A program made the position numbers and the translations under genes. Positions 1-10,119 of a stretch of DNA of 28,532 nt are shown piece by piece. The DNA is taken from positions 1 to 28,532 of the forward strand of contig CAUYUJ010010421.1 of assembly GCA_963575745.1 (NCBI GenBank), written 5' to 3'. Each line of letters starts with the position of its first letter. The first letter of the stretch is position 1. A model generated the notes under the pieces. The model was given only the letters and a program-made list of their open reading frames with translations, searched no databases and was not told where the DNA came from. Origin of the DNA: Prorocentrum cordatum (taxonomy: Eukaryota > Sar > Dinophyceae > Prorocentrales > Prorocentraceae).

Positions 1-685
1 CCTCCTTATCCTCCTCCTCCTCCGTACTCCACCTCCTCCCCCTCCTCCTACTCATCATCAGCATCGTCAGCATCATCATCAGCATCACCATCATCATCAG
101 CATCATCGTCATCAGCATCAGCATCAACATCAGCATCATCAGTTGCATCATCCGCCTCCTCCTCCTCCTCCACCTCCTGTCCATCCTCGTCCTGCTCCTC
201 CTCCTCCTCGTCCTCGACCCCGTCATTATCCTCATCCTCCTCCTCCTCCTCATCCTCCTCCTCTTCATCATCGTCCACCTCCTCCAACTCCTCCTCCGCC
301 TCCACCTCCTCATCCTCATCATCATCATCCCTCGCATCCTCCTCGTCTTCCTTGTTATCCTCCTCATCCGTACGCCTCCTCATCCTCCTCCTCCTCCTCC
401 TCCTTCTCCTCCTCCACATCCTTCCCCTCACCATCATCGTCATCAGCAGCATCATCAGCGTCAGCACCATCATCATCATCATCATCATCAGCACCACCAT
501 CATCATCATCATCATCATCATCATCAGTCTCATCCGCAGCACCAGCATCATCATCATCATAAGCAGCATCATCAGCAGCATCACCATCATCATCGTCATC
601 AACCGCATCCTCGGCAACAGCATCAGCAACAGCAGCACCATCACCATCAGCAGCAGCATCAGCACCATCACCATCAGCATCATCG

Positions 686-732
<47 letters not shown>

Positions 733-1263
733 ATGATCGGTAGCCTCAGCATCAGCATCCCCAGTATCAACATCAGAATCAGCATCAACATCAGCATCAG
801 CATCAGCATCAGCCGCACCATCATCCTCAGCATTCCTCATTCCTCCTCCTCGTCGTTTTCCTCCTCCTCCCCCTCCTCCTCACCCTCCTCGTCCTCCTCC
901 TCCTCCTTCTCCTCCTCCTCCTCCTCCTCCCCCTCCTCCTCATCTTCATCCTCCCCCTCGTCTTCCGCCCCGCTCCTCCGCCTCATCCTCCTCACTCCTC
1001 CTCCCCCTCCTCCTCCTCCTCCTCCGCCTCCTCCTCCTCCTCCTCCCCTCCTCCTCCTCCTCCTCCTCCCTCCCTCCTCCTCCTCCTCCTCCCCCCCCCC
1101 CCTCCTTCCCCTCATTATTCCTCCTCCTCTTCCTTATCCTCCTCTTCCTCCTCCTCTCCCTCCTGCTCCTCCTGCTCCTCCTCCTCCTCATCATCATCAT
1201 CATCACCATCATCAGTATCATCATCCTCATCGTCATCATCATCAGAATCATCAACCTAATCAA
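1..1263. repeat. TCC/ATC trinucleotide microsatellite block
   Basis: Imperfect TCC and ATC (CAT) trinucleotide runs fill the interval, with TCC-rich parts at about 1-60, 150-420 and 840-1190 and ATC/AGC-rich parts at about 55-145, 430-835 and 1188-1255. Every long open frame here is homopolymeric (poly-Ser, poly-Met, poly-Asp/Glu), as expected of translated microsatellite, so I call no gene. The ATC part ends at the terminal repeat of the retrotransposon, and the same repeat type resumes at 9746. Confidence 0.9.
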
Positions 1264-1431
1264 CACAAACGCAGCGCGCGCACCTGTCGCGACCGCCCCT
1301 GCGAGGCCGCCGGCACCCCATCGTTGGGCGCGGCGCCCCCAGGGGGCGGGCCGCGCCCGTGGGTCTGCGCTCTCGCCGCCCAGGGCGCGGCGCCCACCCC
1401 CTGGCAGGGTCACCTGGGTGCCGATGACCCC
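1264..1431 (-). repeat. Split direct repeat b2 (3' end of the retrotransposon)
   Basis: This 168-bp direct repeat of 1752-1919 begins at CACAAACGCAG right after the ATC-rich flank. It is the 3' terminus of the element in sense orientation. The 21 bp between it and a2 (1432-1452) are unique. Confidence 0.88.
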
Positions 1432-1452
1432 CAGGGGCGGTTGAGGGTGGGA

Positions 1453-1748
1453 GAAAACGCCGCACCCCCAGCTGCCAGCGCCGATGGCTGGCAGCAAGGA
1501 AAGGAACCTGCGCGGCGCGCGCGCCGCGCGCGCGCAGAGCCGCCGCGACGCGGGATCCCAGCGGCGGCCAAGCGAACAAACAGCCAGCGCCGGCAGCGCC
1601 GCGCGGCGCGGCGCGCGGCCCCCCCCTCGCAGGCCGCTCCTGCGCGGCGTCGCGCTCGTCGGCGGACATGGCCGCCGACACCCCGCGCCCCCGTTCGCTA
1701 TCGCGCGCGCGCGCGTTTGTGCCTGCCAAGCAAACGAGTTTGTGGGCC
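1453..1748 (-). repeat. Split direct repeat a2
   Basis: This 296-bp direct repeat of 9462-9745 lies between the two b copies. It contains a long GC/CG run. Short open frames occur across it, but they also occur in the other copy and carry no recognisable domain, so I treat them as chance. Confidence 0.88.
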
Positions 1749-1751
1749 TAC

Positions 1752-1919
1752 CACAAACGCAGCGCGCGCACCTGTCGCGACCGCCCCTGCGAGGCCGCCA
1801 GCACCCCATCGTTGGGCGCGGCGCCCCCAGGGGGCGGGCCGCGCCCGTGGGTCTGCGCACTCGCCGCCCAGGGCGCGGCGCCCACCCCATGGCAGGGTCA
1901 CCTGGGTGCCGATGACCCC
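1752..1919 (-). repeat. Split direct repeat b1
   Basis: This 168-bp copy of 1264-1431 (offset 488) differs at about three positions. It lies just downstream (in element sense) of the tyrosine recombinase ORF and is separated from a2 by only 3 bp, forming the b1-a2 junction typical of split direct repeats. Confidence 0.88.
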
Positions 1920-2015
1920 AATGCCGACGGTAGCCAGGGAGCCGCCAGGGGAGGGGGCGCGAAACCCAATGCCGAGCCAGCCACCGCTGGCGCGCGCGCC
2001 CCCCTGACGCGAGAG

Positions 2016-3556
2016 CTATCCCGGCACGCGCGCAGGTGCTTGGCCTGCCTGCAGCGCCTCCAGCATGGCGTCGCCCTCGAGCTCTTCTCGATCCATATAG
2101 TCGAGGAACGCGCCCGAGCGCCAGCAGCCCGCACGGAGAATCTCTGCGAGCCTGCCACCGCTGCGGCGTAAAGTCTCCGCGTGGCCAAGCCGGAAGGACT
2201 TCGTGCAAAAGTGCGCAGAGTCGCGCTCGCCGGCCTCATGGGCGAGCCGCCGCACCAAGCTGAGAATACACCCGCACGACAGGTGCGCAAACGGCGCGGT
2301 GCCCGCCGGCGCGCGGTCGAAGAAGGCCCCGAGGGCGTGCACGGGGCAAGTGGTTGTGCACGCCGCGCACCAACAGCTGCGCACGATGCGCGAGGGATGG
2401 TCGACGTGTTTGCGTCTACTCAAATGCAGGGTGACACGGCCGCCGGCGAAGAAAACAACCGCGCGTGCCTTGCGCGCGCGACAATCCTCGTCAGAGAAGG
2501 AGAAGGACGCGGCCATGCGCGGGTCACCCTTCTCGATTCGGAGGCCCTCCGACGGCACTCTAAGAGCGAACGCGAAAGCCGCGACGAAAAGGCCCCGAGT
2601 GGCCTCGTCGGGCACGCGCGCAAGCATGTCGACTAATAGCCGATGGCCGATCGCGGGCTTCGGCGCCGGCTCATCGCGCAGGCGCTCGCGCGCGGCGGCG
2701 CGCGCGCCGCTCGCTTCCGCGCTGTCGAAAGCACTGCAATCAAGGCGCAGTAGCCTGCAGGCCTTGAGGACCTGCGCCTTGCAATTGCCAAACGTCCTGC
2801 GATTGCGAAAATGCGTGGCCCACAGCGCGAGCTCAGAAGGGGAGGGCGGCAGCGCTTCGTTGTCGCGCTCGCCCCGAATCTTGGCGGCGAACGCGAAATA
2901 ATTCCGCGGGGCACTGCGCCACGCGCCGAAGGATGCCGGCGCCCCGCCCACGAGGGCCGTCGCACGCGCGGCCTCCAGCCGCGCGGCCCGCTGCGCATCC
3001 GAAAAGTGGCCGTGCGCCTCGGCCGCTGCCCGCACGCTCGCCGCCGGCCCAGCCCGCGAGCGGCTGGCGCACTCGCGCTCAAAGTACACGGCGGCAGGAT
3101 AGGCGCGGGCTAGCGCCGCGCGCTGCGACGGCCTTGCACGCGGTGCCGACTCAGAGGAGGAGTCCGAGCTCGACGACGAAACAGACTCGGCGTCGAGGCA
3201 CGCAGCGGGCTGGCGCGGGCGCGCGGCGGCAGAATGCCCGACCGCGCTGGCTGCCGCGCCCCTCGGCGGCGGGCCGGGCGGAGGGCGCGCCATGGCCATC
3301 CGCTCCAGGATCTGCGCCGCCCCACCTGATAACGCCTCCGTGCGAACGCGGCGCGGCCGCGCGGTCGCTATGGAAACGCGCGCGAAGAGGGCGCCTCGAA
3401 TCCGTTCCACGTCCGAACGGGCGGCAACGCCCCGACGCAGGATACGCGGAAAACGTCGTTCTGCCGCATGCACGCCGCGACCTCCTCCGCGGCCGCGGCC
3501 GCGCTCCCGCGGCACCATTGCGCGACTTCGTCAAGCAAGCAGGGAGCGGCGGACAT
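2016..3556 (-). pseudogene. Tyrosine recombinase (YR) ORF of the retrotransposon, decayed
   Basis: In YR retrotransposons this enzyme joins the circular DNA copy to the genome by strand exchange through a Tyr nucleophile. The main frame runs 3518-2016 (500 codons, stop at 2016-2018). The N-terminal part probably begins at the ATG at 3556 in another frame (starts MSAAPCLLDEV), so one frameshift is inferred near 3400-3370. Visible features are a Ser-rich linker, the first catalytic Arg in FALRVPSEGL, a Cys-rich CWCAACTTTCPVH segment, the C-terminal box SFRLGHAETL, then GCWRSGAF and the nucleophile in FLDYMDREE. The usual H-x-x-R of this box reads K-S-F-R, so the catalytic His is missing. Its place at the 3' end of the element, 97 bp before repeat b1, fits the order gag-RT-RH-YR. 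The family assignment is from motif memory and is fairly firm; activity is unlikely. Confidence 0.82.
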
Positions 3557-3726
3557 TGGCCTCGCGACCGCTAAAGCGCGCGGGGTGCACTAACCGCCGA
3601 GCTGCAGCGGGTGCGCGCATCCCGCTGCACGCCCGCTCCGGGTCAGAGCGTGCGGAAATCCGCCGAGCCGGTGGTCGCGCGCGCGGCAATGCCCGCGCCG
3701 CGCGCGCTCGCTGCCCGCTACGCGAG

Positions 3727-6319
3727 CTACCCTGGCAGCTGGAGCCGCTGGAACTGCGGCCACAGCGTCGGCCAGCGCCACGTGGCACCCAAATCGTCGA
3801 GTAAACGATACTCCTCGCGGCTGGGCAGATCGGCAATGTTATCGTCTTCGCGCACGCGCAGAGCGCGCGTGTCGACGGCGGTGCGCGGCGGCGCGAGCAG
3901 GCGCCCGTAGCGACTCGGTCCACCAGCACCGACAAGTGCATTGCGCACGCGGTCGCCCAGAACGCGCGAACGATCGCGCAATGATCTGGCGCGGCCGCCG
4001 AGCCACGTCGGGAGGCGCACTCAGCGACCGTGTTGTCACTGTAGATGCGGACGTCGCGGCCGCGGATCCCGTTGCCCCACGTGCACATTGCCAGCCCAAC
4101 TGCGAGCATTTCCAGCCCGACAATCTGGGCGTCCCGCCGTTCGCGGAATTGCCTTGCGCGCGCTGGCAGGCGATGCGCCAGGGCGGGCACGGGCACGTGA
4201 AGCGGTGCTGCCCCGCCGTAATAGAGGCCCCGGCGGTTCCCACGCCGTGTACTCGACGCGCCCGTCGATGCAAACCACGGCCGCAAGATTCGGCGGCGTG
4301 CCGCGCGCGTCCGCGAGAATGACGACAGGCGGTCGCTCGTCGCCGCCGGCCCAAGCCCTGGTTTCCACTATATCATGGGCCAGGACTTCCGCACACCAGC
4401 GCAGGCAGCACATCGCGCCCGCGGACAGCTTTGCCGAGCGGCCGTGCGCGTGCGCGAACAGCGGTCGCAGCATCGCGCGCCCCAACCGGCGGAACTGATG
4501 CGATGCACCCCAGGAGAGCGCGCCCGCCAGCTTGGACGCCGCCACGGCGGTCAGCTCCTCCGCTGCCAAGGCGGCGCGGACCCGCTCGAGCCACTTGGCA
4601 CGCTTGTCCGCGGATGGACGAGCGCGGAAGCCCCAGCGATCGACCTGGCCGCGCGGCCCAAGGCGCGCGCCACACACGCGCGCGCGCGCACGCTTGGCGG
4701 GCGCCTCGATCTGCAAGCCCAGGATAACAAGAGGGCGCCCGCACTCTGTCTTACGGTCCGCGATGGCCGCGTCACCGAGCAGAGCGCGGACCACGCGGAC
4801 CACGCATTGCAGCGCGCGCCTTGCCTGCGCGCGGACACGCCGGCTCAGCGCGGCCGCCGTCGCGCGCGACGGCGCGGGCGGCGCCAGCGACGCCCGTTCG
4901 ACGCTAAACAAATCGCCCACGTATCGCAGCAACGCAACCCGCAGCAGCTTGCGGCAGATGCGGGTGATCAACGCGCCGAACCGTTCCCAGTTGTGCACGC
5001 TGCTCACTGACAAGGCAAGAGGGCCCCGCGACGGCGCGCGCGGGTCGCGCGCCCGCCTGCGCCGAAAGGAAGAGCCGTGTGCTGCGCGATGAGCACTGCA
5101 TCGCCGCGGCGGAACGCGACCCACGCGAAGTCGCGGCCCCGTGGGCACAGCAGCACGCGGCGAAAAGCCGCGTCGATGTCTGTCTTGAACAGGAGGACAT
5201 CTTCGCCGCCCGATGCTTCGTGCACCGTCTGAGCGACGTCGTAGAGCGAATCTATGGTGTCGTGCCGCCACTTCTCCTGCGCGCGGCGACGCGCCGGCCT
5301 GCACCTCTGGCGGCGCGTGCCCTGCGGCCTGGGGCTGGGTCGCTCTGTTGAGGTCGGCGGCGCTGCAATCGTCCACCGAACGTACCTGCCGCGCGAAGGG
5401 CGGCGACTGGGGCGCCGGCGCCAAGGTCGGCGCGCCTTGGGCGAGCCGTCCTCCTTGATACCCTGCGGGACGCCGAACCGCGGGATGACGACGGCCCCGT
5501 CTGGCGGCGGCTCGGCCGCCGCGTCGCGCGGCACTGTCAGTCGCCCCAGCGCGGCGTCCGAACGCGCGGTCGCGAGAAGCGCGTCGGAATGCAGATCACG
5601 TCTCGCGCGCTTCAGAACTTTGTCAGCAGACGTCTTGGCGCCTGCGACGCTTCGACACATCGGCGGGTCAGCTCCGCACGGCGCGCTTCGGGGGGGCCTG
5701 CCCTGAGCTCGTCTGCCGAGATGCAGCGCTTGTGGTCGCGCGGCTCGCCCACCCCCGAGCGAGGGAGAACCCCGATCAGGGGGGCGCCCTGCCGCGGCCG
5801 CGCGGTTCGCCGAGGCGGGGCAAACGCGAGCTCGCCTGACGGAAAAATTCGACCACCTCGGCATCTGGATGGTCGCATTCGTGCGCTATGCGCAGCAGCG
5901 GGCCGTTCGCGGACTCGGACACCCGCGCGACTGCGGGGTCGCAGCCGCTGAACCACCGCGCACATTCGCCAGAGGCCCGGAGCTGAGCGCCCATCTTTTC
6001 GATGCGTCTCGTGGCCGCCTCCCGATGAGCAATGACCTGCACGACGCGGAGCGCGCGCGCGTGCGCGCGCCAGCCGTACGCGAGAGGGGTGGTGGGGGGG
6101 GGGCCGCGCCTCCTCGGCGGGCGTAGACGCGGCCCACTCGGCGGCCGCGCGCACATCTTCCCCGATCGAGGACTCGCGCGCGAAGCCCTCGCGGCCCAAG
6201 TCAAGAACTGACTGCATGAAACGCAGCTTGGCCTCATCGCCGGCGCTTGCGCGCGCCCTCTTGGCCCAACCGCCGGCGTCGCCCGCGCCGGCGCGGGCGC
6301 GTTTCGAGAGACGCGTCAT
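3727..6319 (-). pseudogene. Reverse transcriptase-RNase H ORF of the retrotransposon, frameshifted
   Basis: This polymerase would copy the element RNA into DNA and degrade the RNA strand. The likely start is the ATG at 6319 (MTRLSKRARAG) and the end is the stop at 3727. The coding signal jumps between frames several times (about 6130, 5750, 5640, 5440, 5040, 4220 and 3900), so it is a pseudogene. The RT domain shows a PRFGVPQGIKEDGSPKAR entry segment, SVDDCSAADLN, motif A in LLFKTDIDAAFRRV, HTALPFGA, and motif C as YVGDLF, where the first Asp of the usual YVDD is Gly (GGC for GAC at about 4905-4910). RNase H follows with all four acidic residues visible: LADARGTP, GLEMLAVG, IYSDNTVAE and DNIADLPSREE. 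The order RT then RNase H, and the lack of any integrase, fit a YR element. Confidence 0.8.
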
Positions 6320-6560
6320 CTCAGAACGCTGCGAGGCGTCGCGCGTCACGAGCTGGCACTGGATTGCGCGCGAGATGCAAGAGCACGCGCCGGCGCGGGA
6401 AACGAGAGCACGCGCCGGCCACAATTTCGACGTGAAGCACAAACGTCCCGGCGGGCTCGTCTTGGCGAGCGGGCGGCCCGAAGCGGCCCGCTTCCCCGCG
6501 GCCCGAAGCCCAGGCTGTCACGGGCGAACGGGCGGCGGCGCCTGCGGTGGCGCACCATTC

Positions 6561-7983
6561 TCACCAGCGCGAGCGTTTCCACTTGGCGTTGCCCCATCCG
6601 CTCTCCGCCGGGCGCTTCCCCCACGACGTCTCGCCGCGGCTCCCGCTGCTGCCCACGGCGGTCCACGCGCCGTCCGCGCCCTTGGCCCGCCGGGGGGGCG
6701 CGCCGCCGCCGCTCTTCGAGGGCTTGCTCGCGGGCTTAGCCGACCTGTCGGCGCGCGCGGCGAACAATCGCGCGGGCGCGTCGCCGCGGGCGGGCCTTTC
6801 GGCGCGGTCGTACGCCTGCTCGGCCACGGTCAGCAGCTCGCGGCAAACCTTCCGCGCCGCCACGTCTACCTGGCGGCGCGGGCAACGGGCCGCGGGCCCC
6901 TCGCCGCGCGCGCGCGAGAAAGGCGCGCGCCGCGAAGTCCGGCACTCCCGCGGCTGCTTTCTCGGCCCAGTCCTTGCGGCAGCTCTCGTCGTAGAGCATG
7001 CCCAAATGGGCTTTCCGGCCGCCCAGGTGCGCGTTCATGGCCACCTGCGCGGACGAAGCGGCGCGCGACAGCGTGGCACCGATGGCGCGCGCGGGGGCGC
7101 CCTCATGCAAATTTGCCTGCGGGCCATGGCGGACACGTACGCCAGTTGGCCCGTCACGGCTGCACCAATTGCGTAACTCGCAGGAAGCCGAAAGGCGGCG
7201 TTGCGAAGCACACTGCGCCGAACGCGCGCGGGGTACGCATCGATGGCCATGTGCCACTCGTTCCATGTCAGCGCGTTGGCGCCGGCGGCGGGGGGCGCGT
7301 CCAACGGCGACCAATCGCGCAAGTCCGCGCACACGAAAGGGTTGGCCACCCCTTTCCTCTTCAGCTTCGCGACCTCGCCCGCAAGGGCGTCGACGCGCGC
7401 GCTCCTGACACCGCCGCGCAGACGTCGCGCCCGATCCAGCAAGCGGGTTCTGCGGACTCGCCTGGGCCACAATGCCGGCGGGAGATCGTCGAGCTTGATC
7501 TCTTTCAGCCGTTGCCCCACGTCCACGTGGACGACTGGGGCTTCCTCTCTCTTGAGCAGGCGGGAAAGTTCGCCTATCGCGTCGCCCCCATTAGCGGGGC
7601 CCGCGCCGCCCGGCGCCCTGCCCTCGTGCGCCAGCGGGGCAAAGCGCTTCTTTGCGACCTGCGCAGGACTCGCCGCGCGGCGTCGCGGCGCCACCGGGGC
7701 GAAAGCGCGCCGCGGCCTCGATGGCGCCAGCGAGAGCGTGCCTCTTCCCTGCGCTGGGGCGCGGATTAAGCTCGTCAAGTGCGACGGATGCGAGCGCGCG
7801 GGGGGTCCACACCTGCCACGGCCGCGCGCGCGCGCCGCCGACCCGCGCGGCAGGACGCGAGGGCGGGCTCGCCTCGGCGCGGCCAAGAATCGCCACGAGG
7901 GCATTGAGGAACGCTTCCTTGTCTGGGCAGCCCTGCGGAGCAGGCGCCTCGGCAGTCAGAAACAAGCGCAACTCCTCTGCCAT
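6561..7983 (-). pseudogene. Gag-like ORF1 of the retrotransposon, frameshifted
   Basis: First ORF of the minus-strand element, presumed to be the structural (Gag-like) protein; I infer this from position, not from a recognised capsid fold. The probable start is the ATG at 7983 (MAEELRLFLTAEAPA). The coherent protein passes through at least four frames: about 7983-7700, about 7690-7070 (contains VDVGQRLKEIKLDDLPPAL and WNEWHMAIDAYPAR), about 7050-6880 (contains NAHLGGRKAHLGMLYDES) and 6863-6561 (contains KVCRELLTVAEQAYDRAER, then a Ser/Gly/Lys-rich basic tail ending at a stop). Intact length would be about 470 residues. The basic tail could bind RNA. I see no CCHC zinc knuckle. The next ORF (RT) starts 242 bp downstream. 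Confidence 0.65.
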
Positions 7984-8179
7984 TGTTAGCGCGCCCGAAT
8001 TGCGTCGCCCCCTGTCGCGACCGCCCCTGATGCTGCACTGGCGCGCTTCAAATGCGGCGGGGCAACGCAGCGCCCGCGCGGGCGCGCGCGCGCGCCGAGC
8101 ACGTACGGGCACGAACGAGCGCAGGGGCAATTGCAAAAGCAATAATGGCATTTTGCCCGCGGACCCGTCGGCCGCTACG

Positions 8180-9105
8180 ATGGTGCAGATGGCACAGTTG
8201 CCAGGAGGCCCAGTCGGCCGTTGCGGTGGCGCGGTTGCCCATGGGCCCAGACGGCCAGAAGGCGTCCTGACACCGCCGCCGAGTGAATGCAGTGGGCCCA
8301 GCCAGCCCCAGGGGGGTGGCACAATTGCCAGTGGGCCCCAATTGGCCAGCGGCCACAGTTAGGCCCTGAGAGTGGCACGATTGGCAGTGGGCCCAAGTTG
8401 GCCAGCGGGCACGAATTAGCCCTTTTGCGAGGTGGCCCCGTTGCCAAGGGGCCCAAGTGGCCAGCGGGCACAAATTAGCCCTCTGCGAAATGGCACGCTT
8501 GCCAGCGGGCCCCAGTTGGCCAGCGGGCATTAATTAGCCCTTTGCGAATGGCGCAGTTGCCAGTGGGCCCCAGTTGGCCAGCGGGCACTAATTAACCCTC
8601 TGCGAAGTGGAACAGTTGCCAGTGGGCCCTAGTTGGCCAGCGGGCACTAATTAGCCCTTGGCGAATGGCGCAGTTGCCAGTGGGCCCCCGTTGGCCAGCG
8701 GGCACAAATTACGCCTTGCGAATGGCACAGTTGCCAGTGGGCCCCAGCTGGCCAGCGGGCACTAATTAGCACTTTGCGAGTGGCGCAATTGCCAATGGGC
8801 CCCAATTGGCCGACGGGCACTAATTAGCCCTTTTTGCGAACGGCACGGTTGCCAGTGGGCCCTAGTTGGCCAGCGGGCACTAATTAGCCCTTTGCGAAGT
8901 GGCGCAATTGCCTATGGGCCCCAGTTGGCAAGCGGGCACTAATTAGCCCTTTGTGAGGTGGCACAGTTGCCAAAGGGCCCCAGTTGGCCAGCGGGCGCTA
9001 ATTAGCCCTTTTGCGAAGTGGCGCAGTTGCCATTGGGCCCCAGTTGGCCAGCGGGCATCAAATGGCCCTTTGCGAGGTGGCACAGTTGCCAGCGGGCCCC
9101 GCTGG
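8180..9105. repeat. 59-bp minisatellite, about 16 copies, inside the retrotransposon
   Basis: Tandem units of 58-60 bp share GCAGTTGCCAGTGGGCCCC, AGTTGGCCAGCGGGCAC and TAATTAGCCCTTTGCGA segments, with scattered substitutions and small indels between copies. The array lies between the gag start (7983) and repeat a1 (9462), that is, in the element's 5' untranslated region. Each unit holds an imperfect palindrome centred on CTAATTAG. There are no unique spacers, so it is not a CRISPR array. Confidence 0.92.
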
Positions 9106-9144
9106 TCGCTCTTTACGCGTACGCTCGGCACGAGCGTTGCACCA

Positions 9145-9348
9145 TTACCCGACAGGCGAGCTGCGCCCGCACGCTCCGCGGACCCCCCGAACGCTCGGCA
9201 CCCGCCCTGGCGGGAGCATCGGGCACCAAGAAGGCCCGACGTCCCCCGCGCAAGACGAAGCCGGCGAAGCCGCCATTACTCGGCGGAGAAATGTGAATTG
9301 ATTTCGAGCTAGCAAAATCGACGAGGTGAGCTCGTTGAGGTCGTCCAT
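9145..9348 (-). CDS. Possible short ORF at the 5' end of the retrotransposon
   Basis: A 67-codon frame begins MDDLNELTSSILLARNQ and ends at a stop at 9145. It lies just downstream of repeat a1 in element sense. I do not recognise it. The first 25 residues look like real amphipathic coding sequence, while the rest is Pro/Gly/Arg-rich as any GC-rich frame would be. The frame also extends upstream into repeat a1 without a stop. It could be a leader ORF or chance. Confidence 0.15.
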   Translation of the reverse strand: MDDLNELTSSILLARNQFTFLRRVMAASPASSCAGDVGPSWCPMLPPGRVPSVRGVRGACGRSSPVG

Positions 9349-9461
9349 GTAGAAATCATCTTCACCTGGGGGGATGGAGCGGGGAAGGAACCTGCGCGCG
9401 AAGGAGAGGGCAGCGAGCGAGGACGGCGGCGCGCGCGGAAGAAGGAGCGGAGGGGGAAATC

Positions 9462-9745
9462 GAAAACGCCGCACCCCCAGCTGCCAGCGCCGATGGCTGG
9501 CAGCAAGGAAAGGAACCTGCGCGCGCGCAGAGCCGCCGCGACGCGGGATCCCAGCGGCGGCCAAGCGAACAAACAGCCAGCGCTGGCAGCGCCGCGCGGC
9601 GCGGCGCGCGGCCCCCCCCTCGCAGGCCGCTCCTGCGCGGCGTCGCGCTCGTCGGCGGACATGGCCGCCGACACCCCGCGCTCCCGTTCGCTATCGCGCG
9701 CGCGCGCGCGCGTTTGTGCCTGCCAAGCAAACGAGTTTGTGGGCC
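9462..9745 (-). repeat. Split direct repeat a1 (5' end of the retrotransposon)
   Basis: This 284-bp segment matches 1453-1748 almost exactly. The main difference is a 16-bp deletion within the GCGC-rich run after GGAACCTGCGCG; a few substitutions and a CG-run length change also occur. Its outer end (GTTTGTGGGCC) abuts the ATC microsatellite and marks the 5' border of the minus-strand element. It is the single upstream copy in the a1-body-b1-a2-b2 arrangement. Confidence 0.88.
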
Positions 9746-9761
9746 CACCATCACCACCATC

Positions 9762-9793
<32 letters not shown>

Positions 9794-9795
9794 CG

Positions 9796-9861
<66 letters not shown>

Positions 9862-10119
9862 GTATCCTCCTCCTCCTCCTCCTCCTCCTCCTCCTGCTCC
9901 TCCTGCTCCTCATCCTCCTCATCCTCCTCCTGCTACACCTCCTGCTCCTCCTCCTCCTCTTCCCCCTCCTCCTCCTCATCCTCCTCCTCCTTCTGCTTCC
10001 GCCTCCTCCTCCTCTTCCTCCTCCTCCTCCTTCTCCTCCTCCTCCTCCCTCTCTTCCTCTTCCTCCTCTTCCTCCTCATCCCCTCCTCCTCCTCTTCCTC
10101 CTCCTCCTCCTCCTCCTCC
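9746..10119. repeat. ATC then TCC microsatellite (right flank of the insertion)
   Basis: A nearly perfect ATC run (9746-9860) is followed by TCC-rich sequence to 10119. Together with 1-1263 this looks like one microsatellite locus split by the 8.5 kb element: ATC sequence abuts both element ends. Translated frames are poly-His/Ser/Glu and are not called. Confidence 0.9.

Larger units (their letters stand above)
1264..9745 (-). mobile_element. Tyrosine-recombinase retrotransposon (DIRS order, Ngaro/PAT-like)
   Basis: This 8482-bp element is read on the minus strand. Seen: gag-like, RT, RNase H and tyrosine recombinase coding remnants in that order, and split direct repeats arranged a1 - body - b1 - a2 - b2 (9462-9745; then 1919-1752, 1748-1453 and 1431-1264). 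Known: this repeat layout is diagnostic of Ngaro/PAT-type YR retrotransposons, which integrate circular DNA through the recombinase instead of a DDE integrase and make no target-site duplication. No target duplication is visible; both flanks are ATC microsatellite. All three ORFs are frameshifted and catalytic residues are lost, so this copy is inactive by itself. A 59-bp minisatellite lies between the 5' repeat and gag. The termini are defined by where the paired repeats stop matching and are good to a few bases. Confidence 0.85.

Noticed and set aside
48-1115. Several ORFs of 90-260 codons on both strands
   Set aside because: They are translations of TCC/ATC microsatellite (poly-Met, poly-Asp, poly-Gly, poly-Ser) with no unique sequence.
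1256-1901. Minus-strand ORFs in the terminal repeats (67-157 codons)
   Set aside because: They fall within the split direct repeats, have no domain, and GC-rich sequence leaves most frames open.
8180-9105. CRISPR array
   Set aside because: Units are contiguous with no unique spacers, the unit is 59 bp, and the context is a eukaryotic retrotransposon.
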